A stretch of DNA of 64,000 nucleotides from Penium margaritaceum (taxonomy: Eukaryota; Streptophyta; Zygnematophyceae; Desmidiales; Peniaceae). This document shows positions 31,791 through 42,888 of the stretch, piece by piece; position 1 is the stretch's first letter; each line of letters begins with the position of its first letter. The DNA is taken from assembly GCA_023375785.1 (NCBI GenBank), contig SZWC01001551.1, positions 121,955-185,954 of the forward strand, read 5' to 3'. The notes beneath the pieces are model-generated. The model was not told the origin of the DNA and made no database searches. It worked only from the letters and a program-made list of their open reading frames with translations. Made by a program: the position numbers and the translations under genes.

Positions 31791-33318
31791 AAATGAACGT
31801 CGCAGTTGTAACAGAATCAGATGAACCAACGTCATACAAGGAGGCCATGGTTGCACCAGATGGAGCATATTGGGCGCAAGGCGTACAGCAGGACGTGGGA
31901 GCTGACTGAGCGTCCGTCTGGACGTAAGGTTATCAAATGCAGGTGGATATTCCAGAAGAAGCAGGGAGCAGATGGCAACCTGGAAAAGTAAAAAGCGAGG
32001 CTGGTCGCTAAGGACTACTCGCAGCAAGAGGACATCGACTACACAGAAATATTTGCCCATGTTGTAAAGTTTACCTCTCTGCGTACACTCCTCTCTTATG
32101 CAGCAGCTGAGGACTTCGAGGTTCACCACATGGATGTCAAGACGACATTCTTGAATGGTGACTTGGAGGAGGAGATCTATATGGAGCAGCCGGAGGGGTC
32201 CGTCATGGATGGCCAGGAGCACCTGGTTTGCAAGCTGTAGAAGTCACTGTATGGCCTCAAGCAAGCGTGGCGTGCTTGGAACGAGAAGTTGGATGTGGCG
32301 TTGCAGTGCATGGGCTTTGAGCGTAGCGAGTCTGACTACAGCGTATATCGCTCGTAGCATGAGATCCTCATCATCATTGTCTATGTGGATGATATACTCC
32401 TCCTTTCGAACAACATGTTTGCACTGCAGGAGTTCAAGGAGGCCACACAGGAGCGCTCCCGGATTTCTGATCTCGGGGAGGCATCATACTTCATTGGCAT
32501 CCAGATCACACGTGACCCTAAGTTATGCTCTCTCTCGTTGCAATACAGTCCCTACATCAAGGATGTCTTGTAGCGATTCGGTATGGCTGAAAGCGTTGTG
32601 AGCCAGCACATGGCAAGTCCTGGACCTGAGCACCAGAAGGCAGTGAAGCGCATCTTCCGCTATCTTGCTGGGACCATCCACATCAGCATCACGTACAATG
32701 ATAACGATAACAACACCATCGACTATACAGATACAGATTTAACTTCAAATCCTCAGGACCGCAAGTCCATCTCTGGACATGAGTTCCTTATTAATGGTGG
32801 GACCATCGGCTGGTACAGCAAGCGGCAGGTGGTCGTGGCTACCTCAAGCACGGAAGTTGAGTACGTTTATCTCTGCTTTGGAGCCAAGGAAGGAGTTTGA
32901 CTTCAGCGCCTAATGGCAGAGATACCGTACTGAACTATGAATTCGTCAGTTTCAATAATTTATGTACTGTAATCAAGGTTCGTTTTATGAAATATGTATT
33001 TTTTTGTACTTCAAAAGAACAAAATTACACCTTGGTGTTGTCTAATTTTTGTTTTTTACACTCATATGGCCCTGAATCCCACTCAAAAATGGCCTAAAAC
33101 ATGGGGATTCGTACTTCTCCCAGCCAACATCACAAACTGAACTGAAAACAAATATTAAAACGTAATCATTTAGTACGAAAAAATTTCTTCTTGTAACCGT
33201 ATTATTGATTTAGTCTCCTCCAATAATTATTTAATAACGAAATCAAAGTTCAGTAGGGTAAGTGCCAATGCAGCAGTTCCAGTTCCTGTGCGTATTGACA
33301 ACCAGAGCGCAATTGCAC
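31791..33318 (+). pseudogene. Element F reverse transcriptase and RNase H, split by a TIR element
   Basis: RT blocks in order: CRWIFQKKQGADGN, FEVHHMDVKTTFLNGDLEEE, LYGLKQAWRAWNEKL and YVDDI (about 32378-32392). RNase H lacks about 150 bp between GMAE and VVSQHMASPGPEHQ, then continues (YTDTDLTSNPQDRKSISGHE). It is split by the insert at 32925-33258 and resumes for 60 bp (VRIDNQSAIAL) before a head-to-head junction with element G at about 33319. The 3' LTR is missing. Confidence 0.85.
32925..33258. mobile_element. TIR/MITE-like element in the RNase H of F
   Basis: 334 bp with the clearest ends: TA-CCGTACTGAACTATGAATTC on the left and GAAATCAAAGTTCAGTAGGG-TA on the right, matching in 18 of 20 positions when inverted. 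The intact family reads GGCGGAGATGAGTGGGAGTG across the site; here GGCAGAGATA lies left and TAAGTGCC right, which gives a TA duplication. The interior is AT-rich with no transposase frame. Confidence 0.88.
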
Positions 33319-33382
33319 TGGAAGTTTCCTGAAACTTGCTCCTGTGGACCCAAAACTGAGCCGGATGGCTCCTTTCCCAACA
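33319..33382 (-). repeat. Element G 3' LTR, first 64 bp only
   Basis: The complement of TGTTGGGAAAGGAGCC and the following bases up to about AGGAAACTTCC, then a head-to-head junction with the 3' end of F. It is attached at its other side to pol at the same point as the LTR at 38287. Confidence 0.85.
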
Positions 33383-34250
33383 GTACTGCCGTGTATCCAG
33401 CGGCGTGCCAATGGGTTTGGCATCTGCCATGCCCAACCGCTGCACAACGTCCTTGATGTTGTGACCCTGTTGTAGCAAGAGAGAGAGCGTCATTTGCGGT
33501 CATGCGTGATCTGGATGCCGAGGAAGTATCACGCCTCCCCGAGATCAGACATCTGGAAGCGCTCCTGCATGGCCTCCTTGAACTCCTGCAGTGCATACAT
33601 GTTGTTGGAAAGGATAAGCATGTCATCCACATAGACAATGATGATGAGGATCTCATGGTCATGCTGCCAGCGATACACACCGTATTCAACTTCTGGTTCC
33701 AAGCACACGATGCTTGCTTGAGGTCGTACAGCGACTTCTGCAGCTTGCAAACCAAGTGCTCCTGGCCATCCATGACGAACCCATCCGGTTGCTCCATGTA
33801 GATGTCCTCCTCCAAGTCACTATTCAAGAATTCCGTCTTGACATCCATGTGGTGAACCTCAAAGTCCTCAGCTACTGCATAAGAGAGGAGCGTGCGCACT
33901 GAGGTAAACTTAAAAGGGAGCAAACGTTTCTGTGTAGTTGAAGTCCTCCTGCTTCGAGAAGCCCTTGGCGACCAGCCTTCTTCTACTTTTCTAGGTTACT
34001 ATCTGCTCCCCGCTTCTTCTTGAACACCCACTTGCACTTGATCACCTTACGTCCAGGTGGACGCTCAGTCAGCTCCCATGTGCCGTTGTCCAGCTGCGAC
34101 TGTATCTCCTGTTGTACGGCTTGCGCCGAATCTGCTGCATCCGGTGCAGCCATGGCCTCCTTGTATGACGTTGTCTCATCTGAATCTACTGTAACTGCAA
34201 CGTTCATCTGTTCTAGTTTCTGCAGCATCCAAAAATGGCCGCGCTCACCA
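33383..34250 (-). pseudogene. Element G reverse transcriptase, RNase H deleted
   Basis: RT motifs are nearly complete: CKWVFKKKRGADSN, FEVHHMDVKTEFLNSDLEED, YMEQPDGFVMDGQEHLVCKL, LYDLKQASCAWNQKL and YVDDM (about 33620-33634). The frame leads through KPIGTPLDTRQY into LTR sequence at 33382, so RNase H is absent. A frameshift near 33915-33990 separates the N-terminal block. Confidence 0.87.
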
Positions 34251-36130
34251 GGCTTGTAACGCACCCTAAGAGGGTACCTGCGACCTGGTGCTGGAGCGTT
34301 AGCGGGCGCCTGGCGCGGTGCTGCTGGCACAACTGCTGGTGGTGGTGGTGCTACATCTCCCTCCTCTGCTTCTGCCGATGAGGCTGCTGTATCTGCTGCA
34401 TCAGACATGGGAGAGTAGAGTGGTTCTCCCACTGTCACAGTGGAGGAAGGATCGGGAGAGACTGGGTCAAGAAGGATTTCTGCTCCTACTGTCTCGTCAG
34501 CTGCTGGTTCCGCTGCCTCTTCACAGATGATGTTGGTGCCGATGACATTGCTCTCATTGAAGACGACATCCCTGGAGATGATGACGTGGCCTGTATCCCT
34601 CTTGTAGAGGCGATAGGCTTTGCTTGCCACGTCGTAGCCAATCATTAGTATCTCCGCACTCTTTGCGTCCCATTTCTGCCGCTTCTTCTTGGGCACGTGC
34701 ATGTGCGCCAGGCTTCCAAATGCTCAGAGATGACCCACGCTCGGTTTCTTGCCGAACTACGCCTCGTACGGCGTCATCTACTTAAGCGCCTTAGTTGGAC
34801 TGCGGTTCTTGATGTAGACCGCAGTACCCACGGCTTCAGGCCACAAGTCGTAGGTCAGCCGAGCCGCGTGTAGCATGGAGCGCGCCGACTCCACAATGGT
34901 ACGGTTGGCGCGTTCTTCTACACCGTTCTGCTGCGGCAAGTACGGCGTGATACGCTACGCCTTGATGCCAGCTGTTGCGAGGTAGTCCTGGAACTCCTTG
35001 CTCAGGTACTCTCCACCACGATCGTTATGCAGCGCCTTGATTTTCTTGCCAGTTTGGTTCTCCACCATGGCCTTGAACTCCTTGAACCTGTCAAAGCACT
35101 GGTCCTTGGAGGGAAGGAAGTACACAGCAGTGTAACGGCTGAAATCATCAACGAAGGTCAGGAAATACCTAGAGCATCCAAAACTCTGGGTCTGCATTGG
35201 TCCGCACAAGTCCGTGTGAACCAGCTCCAACACCTCCTTCGCACGCTCCCCTACTCCAGAGAACGCCTCCCGATGCTGCTTCCCCTCCAAACAGCTGATG
35301 CACAACTGATGCTCAAAGTTAGAGATGGTAGGCAAGTCACGCACCATCTGCTTTGCTTGAAGCTGCTGCAAGGGGCGCATGCCGATCTGGCCGTAGCACG
35401 CATGCCAGATCTCGCCATCTGTCACCTGCACCACTGCTGCAAGACTCTGCTCACGCGGGATCTTGGTCGCCCACAGCAGGCGGTACATGTCGCCCTCCTT
35501 CACTGACCTGGCCAACTCCTCTCCCGTTTCCTTGTTGAGGATATAGCCATAGTGATCATCGAAGGCGATGCGCAGTCCTGTATTTGTAAGAGAGGAGACT
35601 GATAGGAGGTTGAATGCAGCACCAGGTACATAGAGCATGCCATGGAACACTCCCACTTCAATGCCACGTGGAGTCTCCAACCACATCTCCACAATCCCAA
35701 TCCCCTCAGCATACACCACCCGATCATCACCCATAGCGATAGGACGGGGAGGGATGGACAACAGCTGCGTAAACCACTCCTTGTGATGTGTGAGGCTCTT
35801 GGTACACCCTGAGTCCTTGTACCATGCGAGATCCGCCTTCTCCACCTGCGACATGTCAGACTTCGCCATGAAGAGACGGTCGCGCACCNCCACGTGGGGT
35901 CTCCAACCACATCTCTACAATCCCAATAACCTAAGCATACACCACCCGATCATCACCCATAGCGATAGGACGGGGAGGGATGGACAACAGCTGCGTAAAC
36001 CACTCCTTGTGATGTGTGAGGCTCTTGGTACACCCTGAGTCCTTGTACCATGCGAGATCCGCCTTCTCCACCTGCGACATGTCAGATTTCTCCATGAAGA
36101 GACGGTCGCGCACCTCCTTGCCCACATTCA
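34251..36130 (-). pseudogene. Element G protease, integrase and hinge
   Basis: A long open frame (34955-35893) carries protease DSG (WYKDSGCTKSLTHHK), the HHCC region (CYGQIGM in place of RYGHIGM, so one zinc His is lost) and the integrase core to GIKA. The frame then continues with stops to TPYEAxFGKKPSV and the hinge (DPVSPDPSSTVTVGEPLYSP). A single N at 35889 separates two near-copies of about 220 bp (35667-35888 and 35890-36115), probably an unmerged overlap. Confidence 0.88.
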
Positions 36131-36901
36131 TGTTGCCAAAGTGGCGCACACTAGCCTGGTTTTGCTGTTGCTACTGGTTGTGAGAGCTCATGGCCACAAA
36201 AGCTGCTTCACTGCTGCCGCCGCCATTGCGCTTTGCTGCATTGCGACGCAATTCCACCTGTATCAGGTGTGTGCAGATGAAGTCGAGGTCGAGAGTTGGC
36301 TGGCACTCCAGCGTCTCTCGTACCGTGTCGTAGCTGATTGGGAGCCCCCTCAGCAAGAGGAGGATGAAGTGTGTCTCTTCCACAGGGTTGCCGGCCGCTC
36401 TCAGCTGTTTCGCCAGCTCCTTTGCCCTGTCCAGGTACGCCTCCATCCCTTCACCACCCTGCATTTTCAGCGCCATCATCTTTTCCTCCAAAAGCATGAG
36501 GAATGCAGGATCCTTGCTCTCATACTTCTTGCAAAACGTGTCCCACCCTCCTTTGCAGTAGCCTTGTCACTCACATACTGAAGATACGGGTTGGAGATGG
36601 TGTTGACAAGCAACCCGTAGGCCTGCCTGTCCTTCTTCTTCCACTCCTCATACACCGCTGGTATTGCTGCAGAAGAACACGCATCAGCTGCACCCTTTTG
36701 CGGCGTCTTCCCCGCCACCACCTGCGCTCCGGGGATGCCTTTTGCTTGTGGAACTGGAGCCGGCTCGTCGCCGCTCACCACCTCCCACGAGCCCCTCTCC
36801 TCCAAAAGGCGGCGGGTACAGATCTTCCAAAACGTGAAGTTGGCGCGTCCCTCTAGTTTCTCCAAAGGCTGGGCTGCTGTGACAACGCCAGTTGTTGCCA
36901 T
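36131..36901 (-). pseudogene. Element G gag lacking the zinc knuckle
   Basis: ATG is the complement of 36899-36901. Gag runs with one frameshift near 36530 (MATTGVVTAAQPLEKLEGRA; LRGLPISYDTVRETLECQPT) to SSHNQ. From there it passes directly into QQQNQ and VRHFGNMN of the protease side (about 36160-36180). The whole CCHC knuckle and Gln tract, about 200 bp in other copies, are missing. Confidence 0.88.
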
Positions 36902-37547
36902 TTTGAGCCTTGGTGATGCTTAGCGCTGCCCTTGGATGGCGGCGCTACCCTTGCTTCTACTGCTGCTTCTGCCAGAATCTGTCTGACAGAAAATGGACTG
37001 TAGATGCCAGAAAACTCGGAATTTGGAAAAATGGAGCCCACCACTAGAAACTTCAGCTCAAAAACTTTCAGATCGACCCATAAAACAGGGTCATCAACAG
37101 GGGATTTTGAAAGATATGCCCTCTTGAAAACAGGGTATGCTTCTACTCCTACTCCAACACAGACCATCCAGCTTGTAAATGGCTTTTCTCACAAACAAAT
37201 CAATGGAATGCAAATATGTTTGCCCCAATAGAAAGCTTAGGAAAAATACTACAATTAGCATATGCCACTTTGTAAATTTGACAAAGAAACAAAAGAGTTA
37301 TGGTCATCACAAGGCGACAGTCTTACTCATAGAGAAGAGTGTAGCCCTGGCCGACCTCCTTTTGAGCATAACTCTCAATCCGACCATTGAATCTTCGCGA
37401 TCTTGGGCTCGTTGGAAAGCATGTGTCACGAACTTGAAGATCCGGTGGTCGATTGTCAAATCTGGTCAAGGTTTGACCCTAACCTGTTACTCTCAAAGTG
37501 ACGGCCTGTGCTGGCTGAATCTGGCAGAATCTGGCTCTGATACCAAA
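36902..37547 (-). other. Element G leader with primer-binding site
   Basis: Leader as in other copies. The complement of 37532-37544 reads TGGTATCAGAGCC, a perfect primer-binding site. Confidence 0.88.
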
Positions 37548-38287
37548 TGATGGATCTGGAGGAGAGAGGGAGCCTTGGAGCAGCGAGCATGTGGGACTGA
37601 AAAGGGCATCACTTGTGCTGAAGAATGGTTGTTCAATCACTCAAAATGATGGAGTACATATAGAGCTAGAGCTTGGGCAAGTCAGCCCTCTCACAAGCCA
37701 CACCACTTAGCCATGGAGGCTAAGGCTCACACACTAGAGTCCATAATTTCACACAAGAGAGGAAATCAACCTAGCAATCAGGCTGACCACTCAGATACGA
37801 CCTAGAGAGCTAGGAAATGCTCTCGTGGCACACTCCTAGTGGTCACATAACCCACAATCCCATGGAGAATCGCCATGTGTCCATGGCTAGCACACAAGGA
37901 TCTCACCTCACCTAAAAAGTAAGGAGAGGTACCTTTATCCTAGCCAGCACACTCTGACAAGGCAATCCTAAGACCAAGGACCTTTTTGGATATTTCTCCC
38001 ATCAGGTCTTGACCCAGGACCTCTTGCCTTTTTTCTTTTCTCAGGCTAAGGCATGGAGCCATCGCCCATGGCCACCCAGACATCGGCGTTCCATCACCCC
38101 CACAACTTCGAAAATTCATATCTCCCAATCCGGCTGTTGGATCGGCCTGAAACTTAGACCATAGATAATTTGCCAGTTGATGTTTCCAATGGTGAAGACG
38201 GATCGACGATCGGAGCGGGCATCTGGAAGTTTCTTAGAACTTGCTGCTGTGGACCTGAAACTGAGCCGGATGGCTCCTTTCCCAACA
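37548..38287 (-). repeat. LTR shared by G (5') and H (3')
   Basis: 740 bp, complement of TGTTGGGAAAGG to GATCCATCA. It is followed on the left by the G leader and abuts the pol of H on the right, so it serves as 5' LTR of G and 3' LTR of H. Confidence 0.93.
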
Positions 38288-39128
38288 GTACTGCAGTGTG
38301 TCCAGCGGCGTGCCGATGGGTTTGGCCTCTGCCATGCCAAACCGCTGCACGACATCCTTCATGTTGCGACTCTGTTGTAGCAAGAGAGAGAGCGTCATTT
38401 GCGGTCACGCGTGATCTGGATGCCGAGGAAGTATGATGCCTCCCCGAGATCAGACATCTGGAAGCGCTCCTGCATGGCCTCCTTGAACTCCTGCAGTGCA
38501 GACATGCTGTTGGAAAGGATAAGCATGTCATCCACATAGACAATGATGATGAGGATCTCATGGTCATGCTGCCAACGATACACACCGTAGTCAACTTCTG
38601 GTTCCAAGCACGCGATGCTTGTTTGAGGCCGTACAACGACTTCTGCAGCTTGCAACCCAAGTGCTCCTGGCCATCCATGACGAACCGCTCCGGCTGCTCC
38701 ATGTAGATGTCCTCCTCCAAGTCACTATTCAAGAATGCCGTCTTGACATCCATGTGGTGAACCTCGAAGTCCTCAGCTGCTGCATAAGAGAGGAGCGTGC
38801 GCACTGAGGCAAACTTTGCAACAGGGGCAAACGTTTATGTGTAGTCGATGCCCTCCTGCTCCGAGTAGCCCTTGGCGACCAGCCTCGCCTTGTACTTTTC
38901 CAGGTTACTATCTGTTCCCCGCTTCTTCTTGAACACCCACTTGCACTTGATCACCTTACGTCCAGGTGGACGCTCTGTCAGCTCCCACATGCCGTTGTCC
39001 AGCTGCGACTGTATCTCCTGATGCACGGCTTGCGCCCAATGTGCTGCATCCGGTGCAGCCATGGCCTCCTTGTATGACGTTGGCTCATCTGAATCTGCTG
39101 CAACTGCGACGTTCATCTGTTCTGGTTT
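38288..39128 (-). pseudogene. Element H reverse transcriptase, RNase H deleted
   Basis: RT is well preserved: CKWVFKKKRGTDSN, KARLVAKGYSEQEGIDYT, FEVHHMDVKTAFLNSDLEED, LYGLKQASRAWNQKL and YVDDM (about 38525-38540). The C-terminal end runs through the GTPL region into the LTR at exactly the point seen in G (33382). A stop lies at TET to TxT near 38838, where CAG or GAA is TAA. Confidence 0.88.
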
Positions 39129-40800
39129 CTACAGCATCCTGAAATGGCCGCGCTCATCGGGCTTATAACGCGCTCTAAGAGGGTACCTCGGACCTAGTGC
39201 TGGAGCGTTAGCGGGCAGCTGGCACGGTGCTGCTAGCACAGCTGCTGCTCCTGGTGGTGCTACATCTCCCTCCTCTGCTTTTGCCGATGAGGCTGCTATA
39301 TCTGCTGCATCAGACATGGGAGAGTAGAGTGATTTTCCCACTGTCACAGTAGAGGAAGGATTGGGAGAGACTAGGTTAGGAAGGATTTTTGCTCCCACTG
39401 TCTCGTCAGCTGCTGGTTCTGCTGCCTCTTCACAGACAATGTTGGTGCCGATAACGTTACTCCCGTTGAAGACGACATCTCTGGAGATGATGACGTGGCC
39501 TGTATCCCTCTCGTAGAGGCGATAGGCCTTGCTTGCCACGTTGTAGCCAATCATCAGCATCTGCGCGCTCTTTGCGTCCCATTTCTGCTGCTTCTCCTTG
39601 GGCACGTGCATGTGCGCCAGGCTGCCAAATGCTCGGAGATGACCCACGCTTAGTTTCTTGCCGAACCACGCCTCGTACGGTGTCATCTCCTATGGCGCCT
39701 TAGTTGGACTGCGGTTCTTGATGTAGACCGCAGTGCTCTCGGCTTCAGCCCAGAAGTCATAGGTCAGCCGAGCCGCGTGCAGCATGGAGTGTGCCAACTC
39801 CACAATGGTACAGTTGGCGCGTTCTGCTACACCGTTCTGCTGTGGCAAGTATGGCGCGGTATGCCGTGCCTTGATGCCAGCTGCTGCGAGGTAGTACTGG
39901 AACTCCTTGCTCAGGTACTCTCCACCGTGATCGCTGCGCAGCGCCTTGATCTTCTTGCCAGTCTGGTTCTCCACCATAGCCTTGAACTCCTTGAACCTGT
40001 CAAAGCAGTGGTCCTTGGAAGGAAGGAAGTACACAACTGTGTAACGGCTGAAATCATTAATGAAGGTCAGGAAATACCTAGAGCCTCCAAAGCTCTGGGT
40101 CTGCATCGGTCCGCACAAGTCCGTGTGGACCAGCTCGAACACATCTTTCGCACGCTCCCCTGCTCCAGAGAACGCCTCCTAGTGCTGCTCCCCCTCAAAA
40201 CAGCCGATGCACAACTGGTGCTCAAAGTTAGAGATGGTAGGAAGGTCAAGCACCATCTACTTTGCTTGAAGCTGCTGCAAGGCGCGCATGCAGATGTGGC
40301 CATAACGCGCATGCCAGATCTCGCCGTCTGTCGCCTGCACCACTGCTGCAAGACTCTGCTCACGCGGGATCTTGGTCACCCCTAGCACGCGGTACATGTC
40401 GCCATCCTTCACCGACATGACCAACTCCTCTCCTGTATCCTTGTTGAGGATGTAGCCATAGTCATCATCGAAGAAGACGCGCAGTCCTGTGTTTGTAAGA
40501 GAGGAGATTGAGAGGAGGTTGAATGCAGCATCAGGTACATACAGCACGCCATGAAACACTCCCACTTCAATGCCACGTGGGGTCTCCAACCACATCTCCA
40601 CAATCCCAATCCCCTCAGCATACACCACCCGATCATCAACCATAGCGATAGGACATGGAGGGATGGACAGCAGCTGCGTAAACCACTCCTTGTGATGTGT
40701 GAGGCTCTTGGTACACCGTGAGTCCTTGTACCATGCGAGATCCGCCTTCTCCACCTGCGACATGTCAGACTTCGCCATGAAGAGACGGTCGCGCACCTCC
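39129..40800 (-). pseudogene. Element H protease, integrase and hinge
   Basis: Open pieces cover protease, the HHCC region and integrase: GFGGSRYFLTF-type core with both Asp, LRSDHGGEYLSKEF and PQQNGVAERANCTIVE, so the catalytic Glu is present. TPYEAWFGKKLSVGHLRAFG and the hinge (NLVSPNPSSTVTVGKSLYSP) follow. Stops include TAG in AKQMV and in the EGKQH to EGEQH segment (about 40183). Confidence 0.88.
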
Positions 40801-41747
40801 TTGGCCACATTCATGTTGCCAAAATGGCGCACAACAGCCTGGTTATTTGCTGCTGCTGTTGTTGCTGCTTTTGCTGCTGCTGTTGCGATGACTGCTGCTG
40901 CTGCTGCTCCATCTGGTCCCTCTTCAGCTTGAAGCACTCCTTTTTGTAGTGTCCCTCTTTCTCGCAGTAGTGGAATTTGCCTTTCTTTTTGCCTCTCTGC
41001 TGACCACACTATTGCTGCTGCTGGTTGCGTGAGCTCGTGGCCACAAAAGCTGCTTTTACGCTAGCACCGCCATTGCGCTTTGCTGCATTGCGACGCAATT
41101 CCATCTGCACCAGGTGTGTGCAGATGAAGTCGAGGTCGAGAGTTGGCTGGCACTCCAGCGTCTCTCGCACCGTGTTGTAGCTGGTTGGGAGTTTCCTCAG
41201 GAAGAGGAGGATGAAATGCGTCTCTTTCACAGGGTTAACGGCCGCTCTCAGCTGCTTCGCCAGCTCCTTTGCCCTGTCCAGGTACGCCTCCATCCCTTCA
41301 CCACCTTGCATTTTCAGTGCCATCATCTTTTCCTCCAAAAGGATGAGGAATGTAGGATCTTTGCTCTCATACTTCTTGCACAACGTGTCCTATCCCTCCT
41401 TTGCAGTAGCCTTGTCACTCACGTACTGAAGATGCAGGTTGGAGATAGTTGACAAACAACTTGTAGGCCTGCCTGTCCTTGTTCTTCCAGTCCTCATACG
41501 CCGCTGGTACAGCTACAGAAGAACCCGCATAAGTTGCACTCATTTGCGGCGTCTTCTGCGCCACCACTTGCACTGCGTTGATGCCTTTTGCCAGTGGAAC
41601 TAGAGCCGGCTCGTCGTCGCTCACCACCTCCCACAAGCCCCTCTCCTCCAAAAGGAGGCAGGTACGGATCTTCCAAAACGTGAAGTTGGCGCATCTCTCC
41701 AGCCTCTCCAAAGGCTGGGGTGCTGTCACAACGCCAACTGCTGCCAT
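40801..41747 (-). pseudogene. Element H gag
   Basis: ATG is the complement of 41745-41747. Gag reads MAAVGVVTAPQPLERLERCA, with a short deletion near 41448 (TI of NTI), to SSRNQQQQ. The knuckle (about 40930-40985) reads KFHYCEKEGHYKKECF: the first Cys is Phe, and the other ligands are intact. The Gln-rich tract follows. Confidence 0.9.
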
Positions 41748-42393
41748 TTTGAGCCTTGGCGATGCTCAGCAATGCCCTTGGAAGGCGGCGCTACCCCTGC
41801 TTGAGCTGCTGCTTCTGCCAGAAATCAGTCTGACAGAAAATGGACAGTAGATGCCAGCAGACTGGGAATTCGAAAAAACTCAGTCCACCACTGGAAAATT
41901 CAACTGAAAAACTTTCAGATCGACCCATAAAGCAGGGCCATCAATAGGGGATTTTGAAGGATATGCACTCTTGAAAACAGGGTATGCTTCTTCTCCTACT
42001 CAAACTCAGACCAGCCAGCTTGTAAACGGCATTTCTCCCAAACAAATCAATGGAATGCAAATAATTTTACACCAATGGAAAGCTTAGGAAAATTACTACA
42101 ATTCGATGTGCCACTTTTTAAGTTTGACAAAGAAACGAGAGAGTTATGGTCATCACAAGGCGACAGTTTTACTTACAGAGAAGAGTGTAGCCCTAGCCGG
42201 CCTCGTTTTGAGCATAGCTCTCAATCGGACCGTTCGATCTTCGCGATCTTGAGCTCGTTGGAAAGCTTGTCTGACGAAATTGAAGATCTTGTGGTTGATT
42301 GTCAAATTTGGTCATGGTTTGACCCCAACCAGTCACTCTCAAAGTGACGGCCTGTGCTGGCTGAATCTGGCAGAATCTGGCTTTGCTACCAAA
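41748..42393 (-). other. Element H leader with primer-binding site
   Basis: Leader matching the family. The complement of about 42378-42390 reads TGGTAGCAAAGCC, two changes from the family primer-binding site. Confidence 0.86.
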
Positions 42394-42888
42394 TGATTGA
42401 TCTGGAGGAGAGAGGGAGCCTTGGAGCAGCGAGCATGTGGGACTGAAAGGGCATCACTTGTGCTGAAGAATGGATGTTCAATCACTCAAAATGATGGAGT
42501 ACATACAGAGCTAGAGCTTGGGCAAGTCAGCCCTCTCACAAGCCACACCACTTAGCCATGGAGGCTAAGGATCACACACTAGAGTCCACAATCTCACACA
42601 AGGGAGGAAATCAGCCTAAAAATCAGACTGACCAGTCACACACGACCTAGAGAGTTAGAGAATGCTCTCATGGCACACAGACATCGGCGGTCCATGACCC
42701 CTAAAACTTCGAAAATTCACATGTCCCAATCCGACCGTTGGATCGGCCTGAAACATGGACTGTAGATAATTTGCCACCTGATCTTTCTAATGGTGAAGAC
42801 GGATCAACCATGGGAGCAGGCATCTGGAAGTTTCCTGGAACTTGCTCTTGTGGATCTGAAATTGAGCCGGATGGCTCCTTTCCCAACA
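42394..42888 (-). repeat. LTR shared by H (5') and I (3'), internally deleted
   Basis: 495 bp. It matches the LTR at both ends (complement of GATCAATCA and of TGTTGGGAAAGG) but lacks about 240 bp between GGCACAC and AGACATCGGC (junction near 42678). It forms the boundary between H and I. Confidence 0.9.

Noticed and set aside
33227-33923. A novel fused protein of RT plus an extra C-terminal domain in element G
   Set aside because: The C-terminal part is translated LTR, TIR element and opposite-strand RNase H sequence across a deletion junction.
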